Shown here one piece after another: positions 25,505-32,268 of a DNA stretch of 34,611 nt. Position 1 is the first letter of the stretch. Each line of letters starts with the position of its first letter. A program made the translations under genes and the position numbers. This stretch comes from a virus. The stretch is from IMG/VR virus record IMGVR_UViG_3300032050_000440, positions 1 through 34,611 of that record; one strand, given 5' to 3'. The notes beneath the pieces are model-generated. The model was not told the DNA's origin. It worked only from the letters and a program-made list of their open reading frames with translations, and ran no database searches.

Positions 25505-25932
25505 GTCGTTGGGCACAAGGTCAATACGTTGTTCTAAATCCAGAAAAGTATGTGGGCAAAGGCACACCCAGATATCGATCAGGGTGGGAACACAGTTTTA
25601 TGCGTTTTTGTGACACCAATGACAATGTACTCCAGTGGGCCAGCGAAAGTATTGCTATTCCCTATATGAATCCTGTGACAGGCAAGAAAAGCAATTACGT
25701 GCCTGACTTCCTGATCACATACCGCCAAAAAAACAACACAGTTCGAGCAGAATTGATTGAGATCAAACCCAAAAAACAAAGTGTGATTGAAAGCAAAATG
25801 AGCAGCCGCGACCGTGCTGTAGTGGCTGTTAACTATGCCAAATGGGCAGCCGCTCAGAAGTGGTGTGCCCGCCAGGGGCTAGCGTTTAGAGTAATCACCG
25901 AAAACGATATGTTTGCCAATGGTCGTAACTGA
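25501..25932 (+). CDS. gp4: Head completion protein gp4
   Basis: A 143-residue protein that follows T4 gp4 closely: NPEKYVGKGTPRYRSGWEHS (T4: HPEKYVGDVNNIVYRSSWEL), QWASESIAIPYMNPVTGKK (T4: RWQSEEIVIPYISPVDGRR), ELIEIKPKKQSV (T4: FMIEVKPKRQTV), NYAKWAAAQKWCARQGLAF (T4: NQAKWAAAREFAKQNDMEF), then ITENDMF. The VPDF Asp and the Glu/Lys of EIKPK form a PD-(D/E)XK-like nuclease core, as in the Tn7 TnsA-type fold. In T4, gp4 acts after packaging to make heads competent for tail joining. It is followed by the GIY-YIG gene. Confidence 0.9.
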   Translation: MSRWAQGQYVVLNPEKYVGKGTPRYRSGWEHSFMRFCDTNDNVLQWASESIAIPYMNPVTGKKSNYVPDFLITYRQKNNTVRAELIEIKPKKQSVIESKMSSRDRAVVAVNYAKWAAAQKWCARQGLAFRVITENDMFANGRN

Positions 25933-25934
25933 CC

Positions 25935-25942
25935 CATAAATA
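25935..25942 (+). promoter_or_regulatory. Late-type promoter for GIY-YIG gene
   Basis: CATAAATA (7 of 8 to TATAAATA), five bases before the ATG at 25948 and with no ribosome site, so a leaderless mRNA is expected. It also serves gp16 downstream. Confidence 0.65.
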
Positions 25943-25947
25943 TCCGC

Positions 25948-26544
25948 ATGACGCGGAAAATATATCTTTATAAAAAGACTCACAATGTAACAGGATTGCA
26001 ATACCTTGGCAAGACTGTTTCTATTGATCCTTACACATACCCAGGCTCGGGCATATACTGGTCTAGACATTTAGAAGTACATGGAAACAATGTTGCTACA
26101 GAAATACTTCGCGAATGCCAATCAGAAGATGAACTTAAAGAGTGGGGATTGTATTACAGCAAACTCTGGAATGTAGCAGAAAGCGATCAGTGGGCAAATT
26201 TAATAGAAGAAGCAGGCCCCGGGGGAGCATGGTCGGTTGAGTCAAAACAAAAATTAAGCAACACTAAAAAGCAAGAGCTAGCAAAATTAACTCCCGAAGA
26301 AAAAACAGCAAGAATGAAAAATTCTTGCTGTGCCCCAGACAGTTATACCCCTGAACGAATCGCTAATATGAAAAAGGGCATGACTGGTAAAAAGAAAACT
26401 AAAACACCTAAGCTGTTGGCTGCAATCGAAGCAAGAAAAGAACGAAGCATACAAACTATGCTCAAAGCCGCAGACAACCACCGTGGAAAAACCTGGAAAC
26501 TTATTGATGGCAAACGAGTGTGGCTAACAAAGGAGATGTTATGA
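25948..26544 (+). CDS. GIY-YIG homing endonuclease-like protein
   Basis: A 198-residue basic protein. The N-terminus IYLYKKTHNVTGLQYLGKT is a GIY-YIG core (IYLYK for GIY, YLGKT for YIG). It continues with YPGSGIYWSRHLEVHG and TEILRECQSEDELKEWGLYY, the Arg and Glu region of the fold. SVESKQKLSNTKKQ is a NUMOD3-like DNA-binding element, and the C-terminus GKTWKLIDGKRVWLTKEM resembles the tail of T4-type homing enzymes. These cut related phages lacking the gene and spread it by repair. Its ATG is 15 nt after the gp4 stop and its stop overlaps the gp16 ATG (ATGA). Lys-rich, with AAA, AGA and GCA codons more frequent than in the virion genes, it fits a mobile insertion. Nuclease activity is inferred. 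Confidence 0.82.
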   Translation: MTRKIYLYKKTHNVTGLQYLGKTVSIDPYTYPGSGIYWSRHLEVHGNNVATEILRECQSEDELKEWGLYYSKLWNVAESDQWANLIEEAGPGGAWSVESKQKLSNTKKQELAKLTPEEKTARMKNSCCAPDSYTPERIANMKKGMTGKKKTKTPKLLAAIEARKERSIQTMLKAADNHRGKTWKLIDGKRVWLTKEML

Positions 26545-27029
26545 CCAGAAAGTTAGAGGAGTTGTTTGACCTACCATCTTCTGTTGAAATTGAAACAGAA
26601 AATGAAATCCCTACCATTGCAGAAACACGGGCGCAACTGGCTGTGATAGATGATGCCATTGACAAGATTGATTCAGCATTGCCGGCAGTGCGAGATCTTG
26701 ACGCCAGTGATGGCGAGATGGATGAACTTGCAGACTTGGCCAAGGACAGCTACAAAGATCTCATGGATCTTGGCATGCAGGTAGACTCACGCTTTGCCAG
26801 TGAGATATTCAATGTAGCAGGCACCATGCTAGGCCATGCCATTACAGCTAAAACAGCCAAAATGAACAAGAAACTCAAGGTTATTGATCTACAGTTGAAG
26901 AAAATGCGACTGGATCAACAGACACCCGAGGAACAACAACTAGCCACAGCACAAGGACAAGTGTTGAATCGCAACGATTTATTGGAACGTTTGCTCAAGG
27001 GTAAAGACCAAAATAACGGAAAAGTATAA
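26541..27029 (+). CDS. gp16: Terminase small subunit gp16
   Basis: A 162-residue, mainly helical acidic protein resembling T4 gp16 in layout: an acidic N-terminus (LEELFDLPSSVEIETENEIP), a long central coiled coil (LAVIDDAIDKIDSALPAVRD to MQVDSRFASEIFNVAGTM), and LGHAITAKTAKMNKKLKVID, equivalent to the T4 [20 protein letters not shown] region. gp16 rings recognise DNA ends and regulate the gp17 motor during packaging. The ATG at 26541 overlaps the stop of the GIY-YIG gene and has GGAG 5-8 nt upstream; a longer frame to 26520 has no ribosome site. Unlike T4, gp17 is not next but about 7.1 kb downstream. Identification rests on size, helices and position. Confidence 0.72.
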   Translation: MTRKLEELFDLPSSVEIETENEIPTIAETRAQLAVIDDAIDKIDSALPAVRDLDASDGEMDELADLAKDSYKDLMDLGMQVDSRFASEIFNVAGTMLGHAITAKTAKMNKKLKVIDLQLKKMRLDQQTPEEQQLATAQGQVLNRNDLLERLLKGKDQNNGKV

Positions 27030-27032
27030 ATA
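27025..27032 (+). promoter_or_regulatory. T4-type late promoter
   Basis: Perfect TATAAATA, overlapping the gp16 stop codon and 17 nt before the next ATG, with AGGAT as ribosome site. It probably serves the long internal-protein gene block that follows. Confidence 0.87.
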
Positions 27033-27049
27033 TACAATAGGATACTGAC

Positions 27050-27658
27050 ATGAAACCATTTGCAAAATATCTCGCAGAAAGTGAACGTACATATCAATAC
27101 CGCATCAAAGTGGTAGGTGATATTCCCCCAGGCTTCTTCAAATCATTTGAAGAAAAAATGGATCAATTTGACGTTGTCAAAATGTCAACTCCCAAGAGTA
27201 CACCTGTACGTGCTGTGATTCCTGACTTTCCTGCTTTCCCCAATCAATCTGTCACAAGAGTTGATGTAGAGTTCAAGTACCCTGCTATTGAACCACAGAT
27301 TAAACAAATTGCTAGATTATTGGGACTAGACGAAAATCGTATTGTGATGATGACCACACCATACGAAGAAAGTCTTGATGTAGAGTCAGCAAAGATTACA
27401 GATCAAAACAAAGATCTATTAGACGATCCTGACTATCCAGCAGATGACAAAATGCAAAAGGATCTCAAGAAAGATTATTCTGCAGACCCATACAACCATG
27501 TGGTGTTGAAGAATGCCTATCGTTCAAATTTCACAGTAGCCGGCGGCAAAACTCCTCCTGCTAAAACTTCTAATGATTTGCCAATGGGCACAACCAGCCC
27601 AATGACCAATATCAAGAGACAACCCAAGCCTGCAACTGGCGCCAAACCAAGAGGATAA
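27050..27658 (+). CDS. Candidate capsid-internal protein with targeting peptide
   Basis: A 202-residue protein. Its first ten residues, MKPFAKYLAE, match the capsid-targeting peptide of T4 internal protein III (MKTYQEFIAE) at M, K, aromatic, aromatic, aliphatic, A and E. In T4 the prohead protease gp21 cuts after that Glu. The body starts with a ferredoxin-like beta region (TYQYRIKVVGDIPPGFFKSF, VTRVDVEFKYPAIEPQIKQI) and ends in a disordered, Pro/Lys-rich tail (NIKRQPKPATGAKPRG). Family members occur in aquatic T4-like phages without known function, as far as I recall. The gene has its own perfect late promoter and leads the block that includes the 680-residue charged protein. Packaging in the head is inferred from the peptide. 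Confidence 0.72.
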   Translation: MKPFAKYLAESERTYQYRIKVVGDIPPGFFKSFEEKMDQFDVVKMSTPKSTPVRAVIPDFPAFPNQSVTRVDVEFKYPAIEPQIKQIARLLGLDENRIVMMTTPYEESLDVESAKITDQNKDLLDDPDYPADDKMQKDLKKDYSADPYNHVVLKNAYRSNFTVAGGKTPPAKTSNDLPMGTTSPMTNIKRQPKPATGAKPRG

Positions 27659-27662
27659 CCCA

Positions 27663-29705
27663 ATGACATTTTTCTATGACTTAAACAAACGCCTGGCTGC
27701 TGTCAACGACGCACCAGAATCCAAACAACTCAACGAGCGTGACATGAGTCGTGCTGCCAAAGGCTACGAAAAGTACGGTAAACAAGGCATGGAAGCCTTG
27801 GCCAAGGCTGGTCGTGAAGGCAAGGCGTTGGACCCTATTCGTAAAAAGTATGACAAGTATGACAATGAAGTAGACGAAGGTGCTTATCAAGGCGGTCCAG
27901 ACAAGAGTCAGATCCCTGCTGTGAATCGTCCTGGCAACAGAATGACCTTGCAAGACCTAGACAAAGAGCGCACACAGAGCCCTACTAGTCCTGAAGGATT
28001 AAAACGTGCTCAACAACGCTTGGGTCAACAAAGTCCTATCAAAGAAAAAATGAATCCTGCCAAGGCCAAGAGTTTTGCTGCCTTAGCACCGCCAAAAGAC
28101 AAGATTACTTTTGCCGACAAGATTGCTGGTGCCAAAAAAGAAGTTGACGAAATGCTAGGCGACGTTGCTGCCGAAGCCATGAAGTCAGCACTTAGTGGCA
28201 AGCAAAAAACACTGGATAAAAACGACAACGGTCGACTAGATGCCAATGACTTTGCTATGTTACGCAAAGGTGGCAAACAAAAAACTGCCGAAGAAGATGA
28301 TAACAACCCGTTCACAAACTACAAGAAGCCACGTGCTGACAAACCACGTGTGGGAGATGTAGAACACGGCTCCAAGCACGATATCAAGCACACTGCAACT
28401 GGTCGCAAAGTAACACGCCGTACAGATGACCAAGGCAACTCAGTTGGATCAGACACTGATGACGAAGGTAACGCACAAGAAAAACGCAGTCGCGGTCGTC
28501 CAAAAGGAGCCGCCAAAGGTACCGAACGTGTGACAGCTAAAGCAATCAAGCACAAAGGTGAACGAGAGAAAAAAGGATCCGCTGGATCAGTATCCGACTC
28601 AGGCAAAGCACTACAAGGATTCATGATTGGTAACAAGCCAAAAAGTGAACCAGGCAAAGTAAGTGTCAGAAACAAAATGAAAGAAGGCGATGCTGATCCA
28701 ACAGACAATGATTCAGGCGATTTAAAAGCAGCCATGGCATTGTTGAAGAAAGCTGGCTACAAAGTTTCTAAGTCTGCAGAAAAAGAAAGCACAGTTGATC
28801 GTGACGACCATGCTGAAAAAGCTGGTAAAAAAGTAGCAAAAGACATCGAGTACGATGAAAAGAAAAAAGATGGCATACATGGCAGCAAGCGTGGTGCTGA
28901 AGATGACAAAGCAGAAAAAGCCGGCAAGAAAGTAGCCAAGGACATTGAGTACGACGAGAAAAAGTCCAAGAAGAAAGAAAAAACCGAAGAAGCAGGCGGC
29001 TCTGGCACACCCACAGCGTCAAGTGGTTTCAGTTACGGCCAAGGCATTTATGATTCATTGAATCGCGATCTTGAAAACGCTATCACAGAATCAATGAGCC
29101 AACTTGATGAGTCAATGAGCATCAACATGAGCGACAGTACAGAAGGCGGCAAGAGCCTAACTATCACTGCCAGTGACGAAGATGCATTGAAGTTGGCAAC
29201 ATTGTTGAAGTCAGCAGGCCTAGGTGGCGGCGATAGCGAAGGGTATGGCGGGTCAGGTTACAAGTCAGCATGCGGTTGCGGTACTCCTGATTGCTCATGT
29301 GGCGAAGAAGAAATTGACGAAGTGTCAATGAACGAGCCAGACTACCCTACCAACACAGAAACAGGTAGCTCAATGCAGTACAGTGGCGGATTAGATGGTC
29401 CTAAGTCAACAGGACAATCAACGTTGACAGGTGGCGGCATACCAAATCTGGATGCAGATCGTCAACACAGCTATGCCGAAGCAGAAGAAGATGCCTTACA
29501 CCGCATGATGGAAATGGCCGGTGTTAAGAAAAAAGAAGTTGATGAAGAAAAAACCGCCGAAGGTAACTTGTTTACCAAAGGCCTAGAAGACGACAATGTC
29601 AAAGTTGGTGACAAAATTCCTGGAACCAATGCTATCAAGAAAAAAGACATCGACGAAGGCATCTTGGCCAGTACTCGTGCTTTATGGAAAAAATACCAGG
29701 ACTAA
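27663..29705 (+). CDS. Charged structural protein with EF-hand and AT-hook
   Basis: A 680-residue, highly charged and mostly disordered protein. Residues 185-196 (DKNDNGRLDAND) are a canonical EF-hand loop with Asp/Asn at positions 1, 3, 5, 9 and 12 and Gly at 6. Residues 275-283 (RSRGRPKGA) are an AT-hook that binds the minor groove of A/T-rich DNA. An 18-residue Lys/Glu segment occurs twice (384-401, 417-434), and a CGCGTPDCSCGEEE stretch near residue 537 could bind metal. LNER at residues 23-26 fits a prohead-protease cut site (LxE). It ends DEGILASTRALWKKYQD. Lying among candidate internal proteins after gp16, it may be a scaffold-like or DNA-condensing head protein; this is inference. 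AACCCA before the ATG is a poor ribosome site. Confidence 0.75.
   Translation: MTFFYDLNKRLAAVNDAPESKQLNERDMSRAAKGYEKYGKQGMEALAKAGREGKALDPIRKKYDKYDNEVDEGAYQGGPDKSQIPAVNRPGNRMTLQDLDKERTQSPTSPEGLKRAQQRLGQQSPIKEKMNPAKAKSFAALAPPKDKITFADKIAGAKKEVDEMLGDVAAEAMKSALSGKQKTLDKNDNGRLDANDFAMLRKGGKQKTAEEDDNNPFTNYKKPRADKPRVGDVEHGSKHDIKHTATGRKVTRRTDDQGNSVGSDTDDEGNAQEKRSRGRPKGAAKGTERVTAKAIKHKGEREKKGSAGSVSDSGKALQGFMIGNKPKSEPGKVSVRNKMKEGDADPTDNDSGDLKAAMALLKKAGYKVSKSAEKESTVDRDDHAEKAGKKVAKDIEYDEKKKDGIHGSKRGAEDDKAEKAGKKVAKDIEYDEKKSKKKEKTEEAGGSGTPTASSGFSYGQGIYDSLNRDLENAITESMSQLDESMSINMSDSTEGGKSLTITASDEDALKLATLLKSAGLGGGDSEGYGGSGYKSACGCGTPDCSCGEEEIDEVSMNEPDYPTNTETGSSMQYSGGLDGPKSTGQSTLTGGGIPNLDADRQHSYAEAEEDALHRMMEMAGVKKKEVDEEKTAEGNLFTKGLEDDNVKVGDKIPGTNAIKKKDIDEGILASTRALWKKYQD
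28812..28964 (+). repeat. Twice-repeated 18-residue segment, synonymously diverged
   Basis: Two 54-nt segments (28812-28865, 28911-28964) encode the identical peptide AEKAGKKVAKDIEYDEKK, yet 11 of 18 codons differ, all synonymously. The protein repeat is therefore old and kept by selection. Confidence 0.9.
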
Positions 29706-29709
29706 TATT

Positions 29710-29880
29710 ATGACCAAAAATCTAAACGAATCTGTATTGACCACTGTGCCAGTCATGAACCCGCATGCTCCAGCACCGCAAACAGGACGTCAAACACCTG
29801 TGGAAATCCCTGGAGTGATGTATCAAACTCGTGAATTGTTTCAGCCTGTGGTTGCAATTCCGCCACAGGATAAAAAGTAA
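29710..29880 (+). CDS. Small proline-rich protein
   Basis: A 56-residue protein, MTKNLNESVLTTVPVMNPH at its start, then Pro-rich (APAPQTGRQTPVEIPG). It is not recognised. It begins 4 nt after the stop of the charged protein and its TAA overlaps the next ATG (TAATG), which supports translation as part of the operon. Its LNE at residues 5-7 would be a possible prohead-protease site, so it could also be a head peptide. It is easily missed because of its length. Confidence 0.6.
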   Translation: MTKNLNESVLTTVPVMNPHAPAPQTGRQTPVEIPGVMYQTRELFQPVVAIPPQDKK

Positions 29881-30167
29881 TGGCCAACGTTTATACAACA
29901 CTTTCAAACGCAACAGTTTACACAGACAAGTTGCAGATCTCCACAGGAAACACAGCAGTCACATGTCAAGTGTATGCTGTGGCCCTGGGCACAGCCAACG
30001 CTGTTGGCAACTTGTATTCTGTGGCTATTAACATTCCTGCCAACACAGTTTATGAAACATATTCTGGCGCTGGTAACAAAGTTACTATCACAGGTTCAAA
30101 CTGGACAGCACTAGAACTAGGCACAGCAAGTTCTGCTACTGCAGGTGTGATTGGCGCAGGTAGCTAA
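29880..30167 (+). CDS. Small beta-rich protein
   Basis: A 95-residue Thr/Ala/Val-rich protein (MANVYTTLSNATVYTDKLQI) with alternating strands typical of a small virion beta sandwich (YSVAINIPANTVYETYSGAG, KVTITGSNWTALEL) and one possible Cys. No charged clusters, signal peptide or known motif. Its ATG and its stop overlap the neighbouring genes (TAATG at both ends), so it is translated with the two MRAxEFITE proteins that follow. Composition resembles the small beta protein at 2848, though without clear homology. Likely a head or tail decoration protein. Confidence 0.6.
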   Translation: MANVYTTLSNATVYTDKLQISTGNTAVTCQVYAVALGTANAVGNLYSVAINIPANTVYETYSGAGNKVTITGSNWTALELGTASSATAGVIGAGS

Positions 30168-30532
30168 TGAGAGCACAAGAGTTTATCACTGAACAAGATG
30201 GCAAAATAGGCAAACGTAGACAAGTTGCTACTGTGGGCCTTAATCTGTTTAGTGATGCAGAACGTACCAGCAGTGATTATACTCTTAATCGTGTGATGAT
30301 GGCTGTGGCCATGGCCGACGGAAGCAATGCACCTATCAAAATGGACAGCAAAAGTTGGGTAGGCAAAAAACGTGCGGCATTTCCTTATACTGAAATTGAA
30401 CAACAAATGCTCAAGCAGGCTTTCAAGGCTGCAGGCGCAAGTCATATAGATTTAAATCACGGTGACTTGGACTCGGAAGAACACCCAGCAGTGAACACCA
30501 CCAGTCCCATGCAAGGGTTCAAAGGCTACTGA
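30167..30532 (+). CDS. Candidate internal protein, MRAxEFITE family, copy 1
   Basis: A 121-residue protein starting MRAQEFITEQ, which resembles T4 capsid-targeting peptides (EFI-x-E, then a predicted cut after E9). The mature part has YTLNRVMMAVAMADGS, then KMDSKSWVGKKRAAFPYTEI and EQQMLKQAFKAAGA, and ends TTSPMQGFKGY. I recall relatives in many aquatic T4-like phages (LNR-MMA-AMADG and SP-KGFKGY signatures), all unassigned. The next gene encodes a shorter-core paralogue. TAATG overlap with the preceding gene and TGATG with the next show tight coupling. Head localisation is inferred from the N-terminus only. Confidence 0.7.
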   Translation: MRAQEFITEQDGKIGKRRQVATVGLNLFSDAERTSSDYTLNRVMMAVAMADGSNAPIKMDSKSWVGKKRAAFPYTEIEQQMLKQAFKAAGASHIDLNHGDLDSEEHPAVNTTSPMQGFKGY

Positions 30533-30915
30533 TGCGAGCACGTGAGTTTATCACTGAGCAGGCTGACTTGCCCGAAGAAACCAAAGAACCCATGAAGAAT
30601 ACATTTGTTCTTCCAGGGCTGAGTGCATCGGATCCTTATAAAAACTATCGCTTTGGTGTGGCTATGGCTCGTGCCAGAAGCGACCAAGCAACAGACGCAG
30701 TGAACGATTTTCGACCCAACTGGTCTGCAGAAACTGCATTTGGTGAACATGCTGTGATTGTAGGATTCAGCAATAACGTTGACCCTGTAATTGATGCCGC
30801 ATTAAAAATGACTAAGACACCTGGCGGCAAAAAGCCAGTGAGTACAGCAGCCAGTGAAGAGCCTAAATTTGTAGGCACACAAAGCCCAGTTAAAGGGTTT
30901 GAAGGATACAAATAA
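30532..30915 (+). CDS. Candidate internal protein, MRAxEFITE family, copy 2
   Basis: A 127-residue paralogue of the preceding protein: the same N-terminal peptide with one change (MRAREFITEQ), a NYRFGVAMARARSDQ segment matching NRVMMAVAMADGS, and the same ending (TQSPVKGFEGYK). The middle differs (DFRPNWSAETAFGEHAVIVG, DPVIDAALKMTKTPGGKKPV). The ATG overlaps the stop of copy 1 (TGATG) and the stop overlaps the following fibre ATG (TAATG). Conservation at both ends with a diverged centre suggests that the targeting peptide and C-terminal tag are needed for a shared process, such as packaging, while the payload differs. Confidence 0.7.
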   Translation: MRAREFITEQADLPEETKEPMKNTFVLPGLSASDPYKNYRFGVAMARARSDQATDAVNDFRPNWSAETAFGEHAVIVGFSNNVDPVIDAALKMTKTPGGKKPVSTAASEEPKFVGTQSPVKGFEGYK

Positions 30916-31802
30916 TGGCCAATCCACCACCACCATACGACAACATCACAGGCATTTCACGTGCCGCAATGAAGGACAATGCTCAAGAGACATTGGCAAA
31001 CTACAACGGCAATGCTAGACCAGGTGAACTGGTAGTAGATCAAACCACAACTATCTTGTACATAGGCAATGCACTAGGCGAACTCACAGCAGTGGCCACA
31101 CCAGGCGGAGCAACTACCTGGGCACTGTTAGGCAATAAAGATGGCGCCGCAGGACCTACTGCAATAGCACTGGGTCAAAATGCTGGACTTGACGGTCAGG
31201 CTAATGCAGCTATAGCCCTAGGTCAATATGCCGGTCAAGGCGGTCAAGGCGGTGCAGCCATTTCGATAGGTCTGAATACTGGTGGCAACACATTTCAAGG
31301 CTCGGGTGCTATAGCCATTGGTTCATCGGCTGGGTATGATGCACAGGGTGTCAACGCAGTGGCCATTGGATTAAGTGCCGGGCTGAGCTTTCAGGGCGAA
31401 GTTGCAGTTGCCATTGGGGACTCAGCTGGAGAAAATAATCAAGGCAATGCCGCAGTGGCTGTTGGTGCTGGTGCCGGTACCAACACACAAGGTATCCAGG
31501 CCGTAGCCATTGGTACAGATGCCGGTGCTACCTCGCAAGCAAATCGTGCTGTGGCAATTGGTTACTTGGCTGGCAGTACCGCACAAGGCAATTCAGCAGT
31601 GGCCATTGGTTACTATGCTGGTGAACTGAATCAGGGCAACAATTCAATCATCATCAATGCTACAGGTACAGACCTACAACAAACCACTGCTAACACATTC
31701 ACAGTGAAACCTGTGCGCAACGGTGGTTCCAGTGGACTGCCTGCGGGCTTTTATCAAATGGCATACAACCCAACCACAGGTGAAATTGTTTACTACACTT
31801 AA
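30915..31802 (+). CDS. YadA-head-like repeat fibre protein
   Basis: A 295-residue protein. After an N-terminal domain (residues 1-80: ARPGELVVDQTTTILYIGNA) come eleven AVAIG-type repeats of 16 residues, as in the left-handed beta-roll heads of trimeric adhesins such as YadA. The C-terminus (TFTVKPVRNG, then GFYQMAYNPTTGEIVYYT) is a cap I recall from other phage and viral fibres. It likely forms a trimeric head or tail adhesin. The ATG overlaps the preceding stop (TAATG). It is separated from the main fibre cluster by 24 kb and lies next to candidate internal proteins, so a capsid fibre is possible. Confidence 0.8.
   Translation: MANPPPPYDNITGISRAAMKDNAQETLANYNGNARPGELVVDQTTTILYIGNALGELTAVATPGGATTWALLGNKDGAAGPTAIALGQNAGLDGQANAAIALGQYAGQGGQGGAAISIGLNTGGNTFQGSGAIAIGSSAGYDAQGVNAVAIGLSAGLSFQGEVAVAIGDSAGENNQGNAAVAVGAGAGTNTQGIQAVAIGTDAGATSQANRAVAIGYLAGSTAQGNSAVAIGYYAGELNQGNNSIIINATGTDLQQTTANTFTVKPVRNGGSSGLPAGFYQMAYNPTTGEIVYYT
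31161..31656 (+). repeat. Eleven 48-bp-period repeats (AVAIG motif)
   Basis: Repeats start near residues 83, 99, 115, 132, 148, 164, 180, 196, 212, 228 and 244 of the protein: a strict 16-residue (48-nt) period with one 17-residue unit. DNA copies are diverged. Confidence 0.85.
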
Positions 31803-31811
31803 CATTTTAAT

Positions 31812-32249
31812 ATGAAAAAACTTTTAACACTTTTACTCATTGTGCCGTGTCTAGTACTAGCACAACCCAAACAAAAACCCGGCGTTACCTATGACGCTGT
31901 TATTACTCGTGTGATTGACGGAGACACAGTGGGTATTCAAGCCACTTGGCTGCCAGCACCGCTTAAACCGGAACTCAGCATTCGTGTGTTTGGTGTGGAT
32001 ACTCCCGAAAAAGGACACCGAGCACAGTGCCCAAGTGAAGCGCAACGTGGCGAAGCAGCCACAGCATTTACAAAACAAGCAATTGCCAACTCACAAAAGC
32101 GTCAAATTGTACTCATGGACTGGGACAAGTATGGCGGCCGTGTGCTAGGCGATGTACTACTAAATGGACAAAGCCTGCGTGGTATGTTGATTGCCAACGG
32201 ATTTGCTCGTGAGTACTACGGCGAGGCCAAAACTTCCTGGTGCCAGTGA
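31812..32249 (+). CDS. Secreted SNase-like (thermonuclease-type) nuclease
   Basis: A 145-residue protein with a signal peptide (MKKLLTLLLIVPCLVLA, cut likely before Q18) and a staphylococcal-nuclease fold. Catalytic and calcium residues are in place: VIDGDT (D36), RVFGVDTPE (R58, D63, T64, E66), RGEA (E81) and GGRVLGD (R110), equivalent to D21, R35, D40, T41, E43 and R87 of the Staphylococcus enzyme. The enzyme cleaves DNA and RNA outside the cytoplasm. It could degrade DNA in the periplasm, such as rival phage DNA, or released host DNA. VPC is not a proper lipobox, so secretion rather than lipidation is expected. It begins 9 nt after the fibre stop; no strong ribosome site. Confidence 0.87.
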   Translation: MKKLLTLLLIVPCLVLAQPKQKPGVTYDAVITRVIDGDTVGIQATWLPAPLKPELSIRVFGVDTPEKGHRAQCPSEAQRGEAATAFTKQAIANSQKRQIVLMDWDKYGGRVLGDVLLNGQSLRGMLIANGFAREYYGEAKTSWCQ

Positions 32250-32255
32250 TCCGCC

Positions 32256-32263
32256 TTTAAATA
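32256..32263 (+). promoter_or_regulatory. Late-type promoter in a palindrome
   Basis: TTTAAATA (7 of 8 to the late octamer), five bases before the ATG at 32269. It is the centre of an imperfect palindrome (GCCTTTA, AA, TAAAGGC). A leaderless mRNA is expected. Confidence 0.5.
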
Positions 32264-32268
32264 AAGGC

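Noticed and set aside
32191-32268. 26-residue extension of the twitch radical SAM protein
   Set aside because: It lies within the end of the nuclease gene in another frame and has no motif; the late-type octamer at 32256 favours the start at 32269.
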